From Pisolithus tinctorius (Eukaryota > Basidiomycota > Agaricomycetes > Boletales > Pisolithaceae), in the NCBI GenBank assembly GCA_024663395.1, contig JANFAH010000039.1, positions 419,501 to 483,500 on the forward strand: 64,000 bases of DNA, read 5' to 3'. Shown piece after piece: positions 47,061 through 57,989 of the stretch. Numbering within the stretch: position 1 is the stretch's first letter; each line of letters starts with the position of its first letter. The position numbers and the translations under genes were made by a program. The notes beneath the pieces are model-generated. The model was not told the DNA's origin, searched no databases, and saw only the letters and a program-made list of their open reading frames with translations.

Positions 47061-47770
47061 TTGTAGGGAATGAGTTCGAGTTCCCTAGGAGAAGCTGTCT
47101 GAGTCAAGAGTTCAGGGGTGGAGAGTTTTCTTTTTGTTTTGTTTCCTTCTTTTGTTTTTCATGTTTGTACCACTGGACTTGGTGGCAAGCAGCCATGTTG
47201 CTGACTAAGCACACATGCTGTGTTCATGTGAGTTCAGTTTTCCATGGGGAACCAGTTCATGTCACAGGCCCTCAGTAGTAGGGTGATACAGTCTCGCATT
47301 TTGGTGAGTTTTTGAAGTTAGATTTATTACTTTGGGGAGTACCCAAGGTGCCAGGAGGACTGGCAGAAGGTATTGCACAGACAGAGCTAAGTAGTCTTTT
47401 AGTTCGCATTTTTACACCTTTACTACACTTTGTTTCTCCAAAACAGGACTTCCCTTTTGGGTTGAGCATTATACTCACCCATCACTGATAATTACTATTT
47501 CTAGGTACCATCACTTACCTATTCCTACATCTGGAGCCCACCATGAGGGGGGTTCTGTCCATTCAGAGAAAGAATCACCACCTTATCACTGCGAGCACTT
47601 GGATCAATTAGCTAAGTCTTTCGGAAATTTTTAGTTTCACTGCAATCTGCACTCAGAGTTTAGGGAATGTTCAGGTCTTCTACTCGAGCAGAAATGACAG
47701 GCAAGTGATGTTCACTAAGGCCACACAAGTTGAGAGCAAATTCTGAAGGCAAATTGATAGTGGAAATTTT
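47061..47770. other. Leader-like region upstream of a gypsy gag
   Basis: Non-coding, with T-rich runs (47,128-47,160) and CTGGAGCCCACCATGAGG (47,530-47,547), a phrase that in my recollection precedes gag in some mushroom gypsy elements. LTR ends were not defined. Confidence 0.25.
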
Positions 47771-48769
47771 ATGAAGAAGCCACAAGAATGTGCCAAAGTG
47801 ATTGAGGGAATGCCACTGAGGCATTCAAGTGACATGCCGTGGTTCTCAGGATGCATGACTGACCTTTTTAGGTATCTTGAAAGTGTTCAAAGACTTTGCA
47901 AACGTGCAGAATGCTTTGATGATCAAGAATGGGCCAAATGTGCATGTTGGTACACAGGTGGTGCGAGTTCTGACACCTGGTGTGAGTTTGTTGAGGAGCA
48001 TTTGAGTTGGCCCAAGTTTGCAGTGGCTGTTGTGTGCTTATATCCTGGATCTAGGGAATGGGATTGACAGGATTTGAGGAACAATATTTATGGTCTCATT
48101 GACAGCCTTGCAAGGAGGAAAGTCCATTCACAAGAGGAGCTAACAATTTACAGGCTAAATTTTCTCAACTTGGCAACATATCTATGGGTCTTGAGACAGC
48201 TTGAGGCTGACAAAGTTGAAGATCTGTATTTGCACAGCTTTGACAAGGAGCTCTGGTGCGAAATCATTCAGAAAATGCAACATGATGATCAATGGCAACA
48301 CTCAGATGATCCATGGCCCATGCAGCAAGTAACATACACAGCCATGCAACTACTACACAAAGGATTTCGCTCAGAGCAAGTGTGAACAAGCATGAAAGAC
48401 TACTACAAGCATCGAAATGACCAGGGAACTAGTTTGGACAAGCAGCAACAGCCTATGAAGTCTTTTCTGAGTTTGTCAATGCACAGCTCACTGACAACTG
48501 ATGTACAGGAATCTATAGAATTACAGGAAGCAGCAATGCTCGAGCAAGTCGAACCAGTGGCAGTGGAAGAACCACTCACAATGAAGGAGCCATTCAAATT
48601 TGAGGCAAGCAACAGCGCTCAATGGGTTTTTTCATTTTGTTCTCACCAAGTTTCTGGACTAGCTACTGACACTTTCAGCTTAAGATGTCAAAGTCTTGAA
48701 GAAAAAACCATCAAAGTTCCTGCAGTCAGTGAAGAGGTGCAACAGTTGGCAGACAAGTCACTCATATAG
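47771..48769 (+). pseudogene. gag: Second gypsy-type gag, decayed
   Basis: Three successive frames are separated by TGA codons (48,065 and 48,383) and read through to form one gag-like protein: MPLRHSSDMPWFSGCMTDLF, YLESVQRLCKRA, CLYPGSREWD, LNFLNLATYLWVLRQL, YLHSFDKELWCEI and a Gln/Glu-rich tail. The pattern of P.F.G....RYL.....L and LYPG matches gags of a common mushroom gypsy clade, unrelated to the chromovirus at 36-44 kb. No protease, RT or integrase follows; the intron-like cassette array takes their place. Confidence 0.6.
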
Positions 48770-48949
48770 AAGGTACCACTTGAATTCGAAACAGAAAGAC
48801 TTGAAGGACATGCAAAATCTACAAGAGTTGAAGGCAAAGCACTCAAAGTGCTTGCAAGTGGTCTCAAGGCAGATAAGTCAGTATATGAAGGGAGTACTGA
48901 CTCATACAGGATGCTATGAAATACAGAATATGCAAAGTCAAAGGTTATT

Positions 48950-49264
48950 GTGAAGAGGGTCAAGATTGAGAAGCCATCAAGGCTTGTCACACGAAGGAAG
49001 CTTCCAGAAAAATTTTTGCCAGTCAATATGTTGAAGCACACAGCGAGGGTGGATGACCTCACACTTGAAATATTCCACAGCCACACAGTGTTGGCATTTT
49101 TTTTTTTCAGGAGTTCATCAAGAGAATTGACACATGCACTTGGTATTAGGACTTGTAGAGAAAGTCCAGTGATGTTGACTAAGCAGAGTCATGTGACCAC
49201 TCTGTGTGTTGTGGCTGCATGCACTCAAGTACTACATACTGACAACTCTAGTGCTACAGGTTGA
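48950..49264 (+). other. Unidentified open frame after gag remnant
   Basis: A 104-codon frame with a basic start (VKIEKPSRLVTRRKLPEKF). It may be the continuation of the gag/linker region. No motif recognised. Confidence 0.2.
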
Positions 49265-49479
49265 CTATGCAAGATCGCAGTGATCGAGGGATATGAAGAA
49301 TGGGGAGAATGACCCACCACATTCGAACTACCATGGTTACAAGTGATGGCAACAAGGACAAGGGTGACAATGGCAGCAGATAGTGCAATACAAGAGATGA
49401 TGACAATGACACTTGACACAGTGTGGTGGCCATGCATTGCTGGGACAGCCATTTGATGGAAACAGGGCATGATGAGCAC

Positions 49480-52400
49480 AGATATTGGGCATTACAGCCC
49501 AGGGTGTTGTTTTGGTTTCACAGTGTCTTACTTACAGCTATTTTACTCTAGAGAAGGTAGCTTTCTACGATGAACAGTGATCATGATACAAGAGGCAGTG
49601 ACAGCAACAATGCTTGATGCAGATTGAAGGCTGTGTGGTGCGAGAAGGGCCATACAATGGATACGAGGCATGGTGGAGACAGGTGACAAGCTCAACAGCT
49701 CAAGGTTTTGTGTTAGTTTCAGTATATTCTACTTACATCTCCATTATTCTAGGGAAGCTGGCTATCTACAATGAATGGCGACTGCGATATGAGAGGCAGC
49801 AATGGTGACAACACTTGTCACAGATTGAAGGGTGCACAAGGCTAGAACAGCCATCTGATGGAAACGAGGCATGACGAGCATGGGTACTGGGCTCAACAGC
49901 CCAGGGTTTTGATTTGATTTTAGAACATTTTACTTACAACTCCACTACTCTAGGGAAAATAGATGTACACAACAAAGTGCAAATGACAGCCATGCGAGTG
50001 CAATATGAGTACCTCCAGCTATGTATGAGGAGAAGGCTCTCACCCTGCCAGCTGAAATGAAGGTTAACATTGCTGTTGTCAAGTGAGCCATCCTCAAACT
50101 CAAACCGCAGTCTGTTTGCCATGCCATGGAAGAGACTGGCCCAGTGAGTTCAGCTGTCAAAGTGAAACTACTTTCCTGGCTACAGCCAGATGCATCTATG
50201 CACTTAGAGCCCGATGACTTGGGTTTCTGTTTTTGTTTCACAGCTTTTTACTTATGAGTATGTTGTTCTAGAGTAGACAATGATTCAGAAGAAGGAATGC
50301 AGCAGCCTACAGAGTGACAAGTATGGTGACTACAGAAAGCCACAAGAGAAAAGCTCAAAGCAACTCTGTGGACTTACACGCAAAACTTGTCATGAATATC
50401 AATGCAATGCCAAATTTTGGAATTATGATGAGACACACAACATACAAGGGGTGTTGAAGTCACACTGAGTGGGCTCTATAGCCCAAGTTTTAGTTTCTTC
50501 TTTGAACCATTGTGCTTACAGCTACATTGTTTCAGGAAATACAAGTTTTCACAGAGTACTGACAAATCACTGAGCAACGAAATGCCTGCAGTACGAAGAT
50601 CTAGATCGAGACGACCTATGACCAAGCCCCTTCAGGGGAAAGACACCTACCTTACTGTCGATCGAAGCAAGTTTATAGACCAACAAATTGCCAAACAGTT
50701 AGCAAAGGGAGACACCATCTCTGTGTTGGATACTGTGCAGAGACATCATGATGCTCCATTTTATTTGGGAGACATCATAGAAGATCAAGACATGTTGGAT
50801 ATATTGAGGAGATCAGGCATTGTATATATTGTACACACTACCTTACTGTGGTGAGGTGCAAGAGACCCCTCCATCTACTACAAGGTCAATGTTGAGGACA
50901 CCTGAGCCATCATCAACACAGCTATTGCAGCTGGCATCAGAAGGCTCATCTACATGAGTTCCACAAGCATCATATTTATTGGCACTGATGTTGTGAATGT
51001 CGACAAGCAAGTACCCTATCTGGAGAAATCATTCAACATGTGTGATGATGCCCAAGGGACATTCAGGTCTAGAGACAGCCAAGTAATCAGCGACAACAAT
51101 AGTCTGTTCAGTTATACCTATGTCAGAAACATTGTGCATGTGTGCCTACTTGCAGGGGACAGACTCATCCCTCCTCCCTCTTACTCCCCTACCACATCGA
51201 GCGAACCTGAACTAGACCTCGAGAGTGCTATGGCTGTGTTCATCGAATCTCTACACTGTGCTCTCCCTCCCATATGTGCCACAACTGAATATCACTGCAT
51301 GACACATGGCTCTGTGCAGCTACTCGGTCCCCATGTCACATCACCACCCAACACTGAGTCCATCCTATCTGCATTCAGCACCCCATTTGACCCATGTGAG
51401 GTTGAGCAACCCATCAACTGTTTTTGAGTCGAAGGACACATGTTCTTCATCATGGGTGGAGGACCATTTTGTAGCTTGGGTTTCACAAGGGTATATGATG
51501 AGTATGAGTGAAGACCATCGCACTTAGGGGTACAGAATATGTATGAACAACTGCAGAAGGCCACAAGAGTATGAATGGTGGTGTTATGGTTTGCCAGCAA
51601 TTGATGGTCATTTGAAGCAACAGCAGAGGTTTGATGGAAGAGAGGCATAGGAGATTCATCTGCTGGGCTTGACAGCTCTTTTATTCTCTTTTATTTTGCA
51701 CCTTTTCACTTACTACTATGTTTCTATAGGAAGATTGCATATCTATGGCAGAGTATGAAGACATACAAGACAGGATGGTGGACTGTCAATGCAATCTGAT
51801 GGTGCTACTTTGAGTGGGGGAACAACTGGAGAATATTGGTTGCTGCACTTAGTGGCTCAAATTTTGGCTTTGAATTTATGTTATTATACTTACAACCTGG
51901 CTACTCTAGGAAAAATGGACAACTTGGAATGGGGAGAGGAACTCCAAATGAAGACAAGCGAAGGGTAGCACAAATACTGCATGTCAATGAAATTTGAAAT
52001 ACAGGACAGCTGTGCAAGGTCAGCACAGTTGAAGGCTATGATAAGTGGGGGGAGCAATTCTTCTTATGATGAGGCAGAAACAGGAGTGTATGAAGAACTC
52101 CATGTGGCATCACAGCAAGCAAAGTACGAGTACCTATGACGACATTCGGAGCGAAGTGATGGCTGCTGGTACAATGGGCATTCACAACATACTTGTGACG
52201 AGACCTGTTCTCACACTTAGAGCTCAAGAACTTGAGTTTTTACTCTGGCCTTATTGCATCTTACTTATGGCTATGTTATTCTAGGTTATGCCAAGATCTA
52301 CGAAGCAGTAACAAGCCTTCAAGTCATCTTAATGCAGTAGTATTGGCCCTCAGCACAGAAGGGTCTAGGAAAAAAGAAGCCAATGCAAGTTTGAGTATTC

Positions 52401-52600
52401 GAGAGGAGGTGCCACATGTTGGAGGCATCAGAGCCATGAAAATTGGAGAGGGCTGATGCCATTAGAACAACAAAGTTAAATGCAGCATGTTCAAAGTGAC
52501 ATGGGTTCACGCACCGAGCCTGAGTGCTCATTTATGTCTTTTGTTTTTATGATGATCTACTCACAAATCTACAGGTCTAAGGTAAATGGCAAAGTTGATG
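49480..52600 (+). repeat. Array of at least nine similar intron-like cassettes
   Basis: A block of about 50-70 bp recurs nine times: an AGCCCAGGG or AGCTCAA-type start, a T-rich GTTTTG.TTT.. stretch, TTACTTACA or TTACTTAT, then about 12-18 bp ending in TCTAG or CAG. The AG ends are near 49,551, 49,752, 49,953, 50,271, 50,534, 51,729, 51,909, 52,284 and 52,574. The intervals also resemble each other in places (GATATGAGAGGCAGCAATGG and its variant near 49,790 and 49,595). This looks like a tandem exon-intron duplication or a family of homologous introns. Confidence 0.55.
50670..51427 (+). pseudogene. ERG26: ERG26-like sterol C-4 decarboxylase (3-beta-HSD family) fragment
   Basis: Recognisable segments in order are IAKQLAKGDTISVLDTVQRH, DIIEDQDMLDILRRSG, then after a stop DPSIYYKVNVEDT, IAAGIRRLIYMSSTSIIF, VDKQVPYLEKSF, NNSLFSYTYVRNIVHVCLLA, and ALPPICATTEYH with LGPHVTSPPNTE. 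These are landmarks of NAD(P)-dependent 3-beta-hydroxysteroid dehydrogenase family proteins of the ERG26 type. The nucleotide-binding N-terminus and the middle (including the YxxxK region) are missing or damaged, and TGA/frame breaks occur at 50,851 and 50,902. It lies between cassettes 5 and 6 of the array, as if inserted there. Confidence 0.6.
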
Positions 52601-53068
52601 TGCAGTTGCTGACATCCAAAGGAAAAGAAGACAGCAAGAGTTCATGAGCAGAGTGCAAAGACTGGATGATGAGACTCAGGAAGGGGATATATGAATTCCA
52701 GGTACCCTTTTTAGTTTTGATTCAAACACTTTATACTGCAAAGTACAGGTACTTTAGTGTGAAGGAAAAGGCAATCAATGGGAAGGGATGGCTTGAAGCT
52801 GTCCATCAGTACCTAGCATCAAGACTTTATCCACCTGACTGTGAGGTTGAAGGCTGACAACCAAGGTCAAATGAAATTAGTGCCTACACCTGTTGGGGTC
52901 GAAGACCTATCACCGAAGAGAGCTCAAGAGTCTACAGACTAAAGGTGACAGGTTTTATTTTAGTTCAAACATATTGTGTCTAGGGTTGAAAAAGTAGCAA
53001 ACAAAGACAGACGACTCAAAGTTGCTCAGCAACACTTAGTGTGAGGGCTTTGGCTGCCAGATGAAGTA

Positions 53069-54573
53069 CAGTGAGGGACAAAAGTGTTGCAATGTTTGTG
53101 AGGTGTGACTTGTTGCTGATGTAGCTCAGGCTATTCTGCACAGATAATCATGATACCTATACCATTGGAAAGGGGTGACTCTAAGCCTTCTGGCACACTA
53201 AGGTTCAGTCAAAACAAAGCAATACATGCTGAGATACACCCTATTCTTTCTGAAAAGTGCATTGCAACACTTTTGTCCCTGACTGGTGAAATCATGAAAT
53301 GTGACCTTTTGATGGGATTGAGGGCATGAAGGATGGGAAAAAATGATTACATAATAAACCACATGATCATCCAGATGATTTGTCAGCATGTAAACAATGA
53401 CAAACATTGGACTTGTACCATTAATCCTCCCTCTTTTACCACAACTCATGAAATCATCTCTCTAGCTCACATGGTCATTTTCTCAAGGAATTCTTATCAA
53501 ATACTGGTGGCCACCACAGTGTCACCATTATAACATGCTCTCAGAACCATCAGTCCCTTAAAAAACCTGCTGTCAGTCATTTCCTGGACTGTTTCCCCCC
53601 CCATGCCTGATGTGTTCTGGGACTAATCAGTACTTGGAAGGCTGAAAATGTTATGGAGGTCAATCTGGCACTTCAGAGCATGATGTACAAACTGGTCCCC
53701 TCTCAACCAATGCATTTCTGGCTCACTAGATCTTGCTCTGATCTGAACTGTAGATGACTGGGGAAGGATCATTTGGTCATATGTGACCAAAGGCAATATT
53801 CAGGGCCAGATGGAAGCACAGGATTCTGCTCCATGGCAGTTCAGTAGCATATCCTTCTGATGACACCCAGGGGTAAAGAGGATTTTGTCTTGCCCTAACT
53901 TCCATACCACTGTCCCTGTGCCAGAAATGCATTGGTTGAGAGGGGACCAGTTTGTACATCATGCTCTGAAGTGCCAGATTGACCTCCATAACATTTTCAG
54001 CCTTCCAAGTACTGATTAGTCCCAGAACACATCAGGCATGGGGGGGGAAACAGTCCAGGAAATGACTGACAGCAGGTTTTTTAAGGGACTGATGGTTCTG
54101 AGAGCATGTTATAATGGTGACACTGTGGTGGCCACCAGTATTTGATAAGAATTCCTTGAGAAAATGACCATGTGAGCTAGAGAGATGATTTCATGAGTTG
54201 TGGTAAAAGAGGGAGGATTAATGGTACAAGTCCAATGTTTGTCATTGTTTACATGCTGACAAATCATCTGGATGATCATGTGGTTTATTATGTAATCATT
54301 TTTTCCCATCCTTCATGCCCTCAATCCCATCAAAAGGTCACATTTCATGATTTCACCAGTCAGGGACAAAAGTGTTGCAATGCACTTTTCAGAAAGAATA
54401 GGGTGTATCTCAGCATGTATTGCTTTGTTTTGACTGAACCTTAGTGTGCCAGAAGGCTTAGAGTCACCCCTTTCCAATGGTATAGGTATCATGATTATCT
54501 GTGCAGAATAGCCTGAGCTACATCAGCAACAAGTCACACCTCACAAACATTGCAACACTTTTGTCCCTCACTG
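53069..54573. mobile_element. Palindromic Tc1/mariner-like foldback element, copy 2
   Basis: 1,505 bp, same family as 30,933-32,505, with ends CAGTGAGGGACAAAAGTGTT and flanking TA (53,067-53,068 and 54,574-54,575). Both arms again match each other almost perfectly. Positions that differ from copy 1 (for example GGCCACCACAGTGTCACC instead of GGTCACCACAGTTCCATC) are changed in both arms. Confidence 0.88.
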
Positions 54574-54575
54574 TA

Positions 54576-55309
54576 TGAGGAGTCAAGCAGGCAGGCATGC
54601 AAAGAGTTGAGAGTATGAGAGTGAGAAGGGTGGCATAGAGAAAGCCCTGGTGAGTGTATCATATATGGTTTCCTTAATATGAGTTTTTGCCTCATGCAAT
54701 GTCACTCAACCAAGTCACACTAGTCCCTGGGTGATTCTACTCACCCCAAGTTATGATTTTGAGTTCCATTGTTTTTCTTGGTGCTAAGTCATCTTAAGGA
54801 CCAGCAATGGTTGAGAGCACAAGCATATAAGGATAGTAAATACACCACTGAATGGGAGTCTTTTTCCTTAGGTGCATATATGTATTCAAGGTGCTTTGTA
54901 GAGGGCTGAAAGCTGTGCCTTGAAGAGCAGCTGCTGCTTTCGAGGGACTTGGGAGCTGTGGAGTGATTGAGGGCCGAAGGGGTTGTCTGTGAGGAGGGTG
55001 AGAGTTTGTCCAAGGGCGAGAAGTTTAGAGGGCAAAGAAGGGGGTTGTGTTCGAGTAGCACAAGGCTAGAGGCACTTCAGTCAACCCCCCTTGGAGACCT
55101 ATTAGGTCTGGAGATTTTGATATAAGTATTAACCTAATAGGTGTCATTTTGGTGGGAATTCCCAACTTTTGGGGATTCTCCACCACCATTCCTGGAGATT
55201 CTCCATTGCTTAGCTGGAGATTCTCCACAGCAGCAATTTAATATGGTTGGAGAAAATGTTTTCTCTGTAATATATATATATTATACATCAAATGAAAGGG
55301 TAGCTGGGG
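54576..55309. other. No gene recognised
   Basis: CpG-poor sequence. Near 55,190-55,235 a few GGAGATTCTCCA units appear that resemble the 21-bp satellite at 56.4 kb. An AT microsatellite lies at 55,271-55,285. Confidence 0.4.
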
Positions 55310-55745
55310 TCCAAATTGGACTTTCTCCAGGCTAAATAGACCCCCTTTCCAGGTTGATTCTGGGCTTTCTCCAGGCTAAATAGACCCCCATTCCAGGTTG
55401 ATCCTGGGCTTTCCCCAGGCTAAATAGACCTGCTTTCCAGGGTGAACCTGGGCTTTCCTCAGGCTAAATAGACCTGCTTTCCAGGTTGATCCTGGGATTT
55501 CCCCAGGCCAAATAGACCCACTTTCCAGGGTGAACCTGGGCTTTCCCCAGGCTAAATAGACCTGCTTTCCAGGTTGATGCTGGGATTTCCCCAGGCCAAA
55601 TAGACCCACTTGCCAGGGTGAACCTGGGCTTTCCCTAGGCTAAATAGACCTACTTGCTAGGGTGAACCTGGGCTTTCCCCAGGCTAAATAGACCTGCTTT
55701 CCAGGTTGATCTGTGGCTTTCCCCAGGCTAAATAGACCCATTTTC
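55310..55745. repeat. Minisatellite, about 44-bp period, roughly ten units
   Basis: The unit contains GGCTTTCCCCAGGCTAAATAGACC, broken here as GGCTTTCCCC then AGGCTAAATAGACC. Two alternating subtypes occur: CCAGGTTGATCCTGG and CCAGGGTGAACCTGG. Units are mostly 44 bp apart. Open on the minus strand by chance of period. Confidence 0.85.
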
Positions 55746-56394
55746 CCAGGCCATGGAAAGTTGGAAGCCATTCTTACAGAGTGACACAACTTGAGACCAT
55801 CAATTATGGCACTTGCATTGGAATCCTAGGTGATCAGGAGGATTCCTTGAAAGGCAGGGGGGATGGAGGAGAACAGACAGCAGGTGAGTGGTACAGGGGG
55901 AGAAAGGGGCAGGGCAGATGATAGAGGAAAGGGGAGGTAGAATGACACCTTCTGCATATGACAACAGAATCATCTGGGTGTTAACTCTCAGGAAACATCC
56001 CCCTGACCAAACACTCCACTCATCCTTATGCACTCAAACTAACCTACCCTGTGCTTTAGCTCACCCTGCCCTTCATGCTGTTCTAACAAGATGATGGAGG
56101 ACAGTTTGGACACCAACAAACTCCCATGATGAAGTCAACAAATATACCATTGAAAAAACCCTGTGATTTTCAGAAGTTGGGACACTACCATCACCTCTTT
56201 GTCACCAGGAAAATCACACAAGTGTGAGAGGATGGAGACAAGGAACATGAAGCAGAGAGTATTGTTCTATGAAAGAATGAACTGTTGAGTGGCTCAAACA
56301 CTAACAACACCACAAGGTATATCAGCAGTTGGTGTAAAGGACAGAGAAGGTAATCCTCTAAGTGCATACTCCATGTCCTGCTGGGGATTGAGTC
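55746..56394. other. No gene recognised between the two minisatellites
   Basis: Short frames on both strands only; no motif. Confidence 0.4.
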
Positions 56395-56820
56395 TATGTC
56401 ATGTTGGGGATTCTCCTTGTCAAGTGTGGGGATTCTCCATGTCATGTTGGAGAGTACCCATGGCCTGTGGGGGTTCTCCATGTCAACTGTGGGGATTCTC
56501 CATGCCATGTTGGGGATTCCCCATGGCCCACTGGGGATTCTCCATGCCATGTTGGGGATTCTCCATGCCATGTTGGGGATTCTCCATGGCCCACTGGGGA
56601 TTCTCCATGCCATGTTGGGGATTCTCCATGGCCCACTGGGGATTCTCCATGCCATGTTGGAGATTCTCCATATCAAAGGTGGGGATTCTCCATGGCCCAC
56701 TGGTGATTCTCTATGTCAAGGGTGGAGATTCTCCATGTCATGTTGGGGATTCTACATGGTCTAGCTGGGCATTCTCCATGGCCCACTAGGGATTCTCCAT
56801 GTCAAGTTGGAGATTTTCCA
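56395..56820. repeat. Minisatellite, 21-bp period, about twenty units
   Basis: Units read GGGGATTCTCCATGCCATGTT or GGGGATTCTCCATGGCCCACT with small variation. Because 21 is a multiple of three and the units lack stops in most frames, several frames on both strands stay open; these are not evidence of genes. Confidence 0.9.
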
Positions 56821-56975
56821 TCCTTGACATGGCAGATCCCTACCCTTGACATCAATCACCTAGCACACCATAAGCCTTCTGGGCATCCCTGGATGCCACA
56901 AGTGCCCACCTTGATATGGTACATGCAGTACAACAACATCAAGACAAGCATGCAAGGAGTGTCATACATACAATT

Positions 56976-57790
56976 TGTCATGACCATGACACCAGCATAA
57001 GCCCCTAACACCTACTCCACCCTCTTCCGACATGTTCCCGTGCTTCTCCGCCCTCCTCCGACGTGTTCCCACGCTCCTCCGACCCTCCCAACACATATCC
57101 ACACCTCTCCGAGGTCCCCTGTCCATGTTCTGACCAACTCCACTCAACTCCGCCCTAAGGTTGGTCATGTGGGCTGTCGGACTTGTGGCCCTGCATTCTA
57201 GATAGGGTTCTGCCCTCGTGTTGGTTTTCTCCATTCTTCCATTCCTTTGGTATTTACCCTCTCTTCCTCATTGTAGTAGTTCCCTTGTCTCAGTTAAGGT
57301 CCCTGTCATCCCTACCCTCTATCCCTTGTGTCGGAAGGACTCTAACCCACTTTACACTTATTGGTTTACATTCCATACTGCACCGCCCTTGACCTACATC
57401 GTATATAAGGCCACATAGTACTCCATTGTAATCAGTACGAATATCGAATAAAGTCCCCACCTTCGACTCCCTCTCAGTCCCCTCCAGAGTTTCATCTCCA
57501 CTTCCTCTGAGTCCGCTCCACCTCTGAAATACGAGGGCTGAGCTCGTGCAAGGGGGCAGCACACTAGCTGAACCCAATGCCCTCTCACCTGACCTCCAAC
57601 CTCTGACCTCCGGCTCCAACTCCGACCTCAGCCTCCGAAACTTCCCTTCATACCCCTCCGCTCACTGTTCATCGAATATCTTGCCACCCAGTGGTCGGAT
57701 TCACTTCGGACTTCGACCGCTGTACTCCGCAGCCCAACCCGCTCCAACTCCGCCCTAAGAAGGAGCCAGGGGTGTTGTCTGACTTTGACA
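56976..57790 (+). mobile_element. Solo LTR, CpG-rich and probably young
   Basis: 815 bp from TGTCATGACC to CTTTGACA, flanked by CAATT duplications (56,971-56,975 and 57,791-57,795). It contains a TATA box GTATATAAGG (57,401-57,410) and AATAAA (57,447-57,452) in plus sense. Its reverse complement aligns with the chromovirus LTRs (shared CTCAGCCCTCRTATTTCAGAGG region and the end GGTYATGACA), so it is a related LTR inserted in the opposite orientation. Unlike its surroundings it retains many CpG. Confidence 0.88.
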
Positions 57791-57989
57791 CAATTAATGA
57801 TCATCACAGGTGTGCCCACAGGTGTAGGAGGTCCAACCTTTCCTGCTGAGTTCATCATCACCCAGCACAGCCAGCAGCTTCTACATGAGTTGGTGGACTT
57901 TGTTGACAATGTATCCTGGTTCAAGGTTGCTAGGCTTGCAGTGGTCAATGTGGAAGATCTGAACAGCATTGTGAATGATAGTTTACAAC

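Noticed and set aside
47060..47120. Possible tRNA-derived SINE or tRNA gene (GAGTTCGAGTTCC resembles a B box)
   Set aside because: No A box at the right distance and no cloverleaf could be folded by eye; treated as leader sequence.
55376..55609. 77-codon frame with repeated GLFGLGKSQ-like peptides
   Set aside because: By-product of the 44-bp minisatellite on the minus strand.
56289..56789. Overlapping open frames of up to 169 codons on both strands
   Set aside because: They are produced by the 21-bp tandem repeat, whose unit lacks stops; there is no start context or non-repeat coding sequence.
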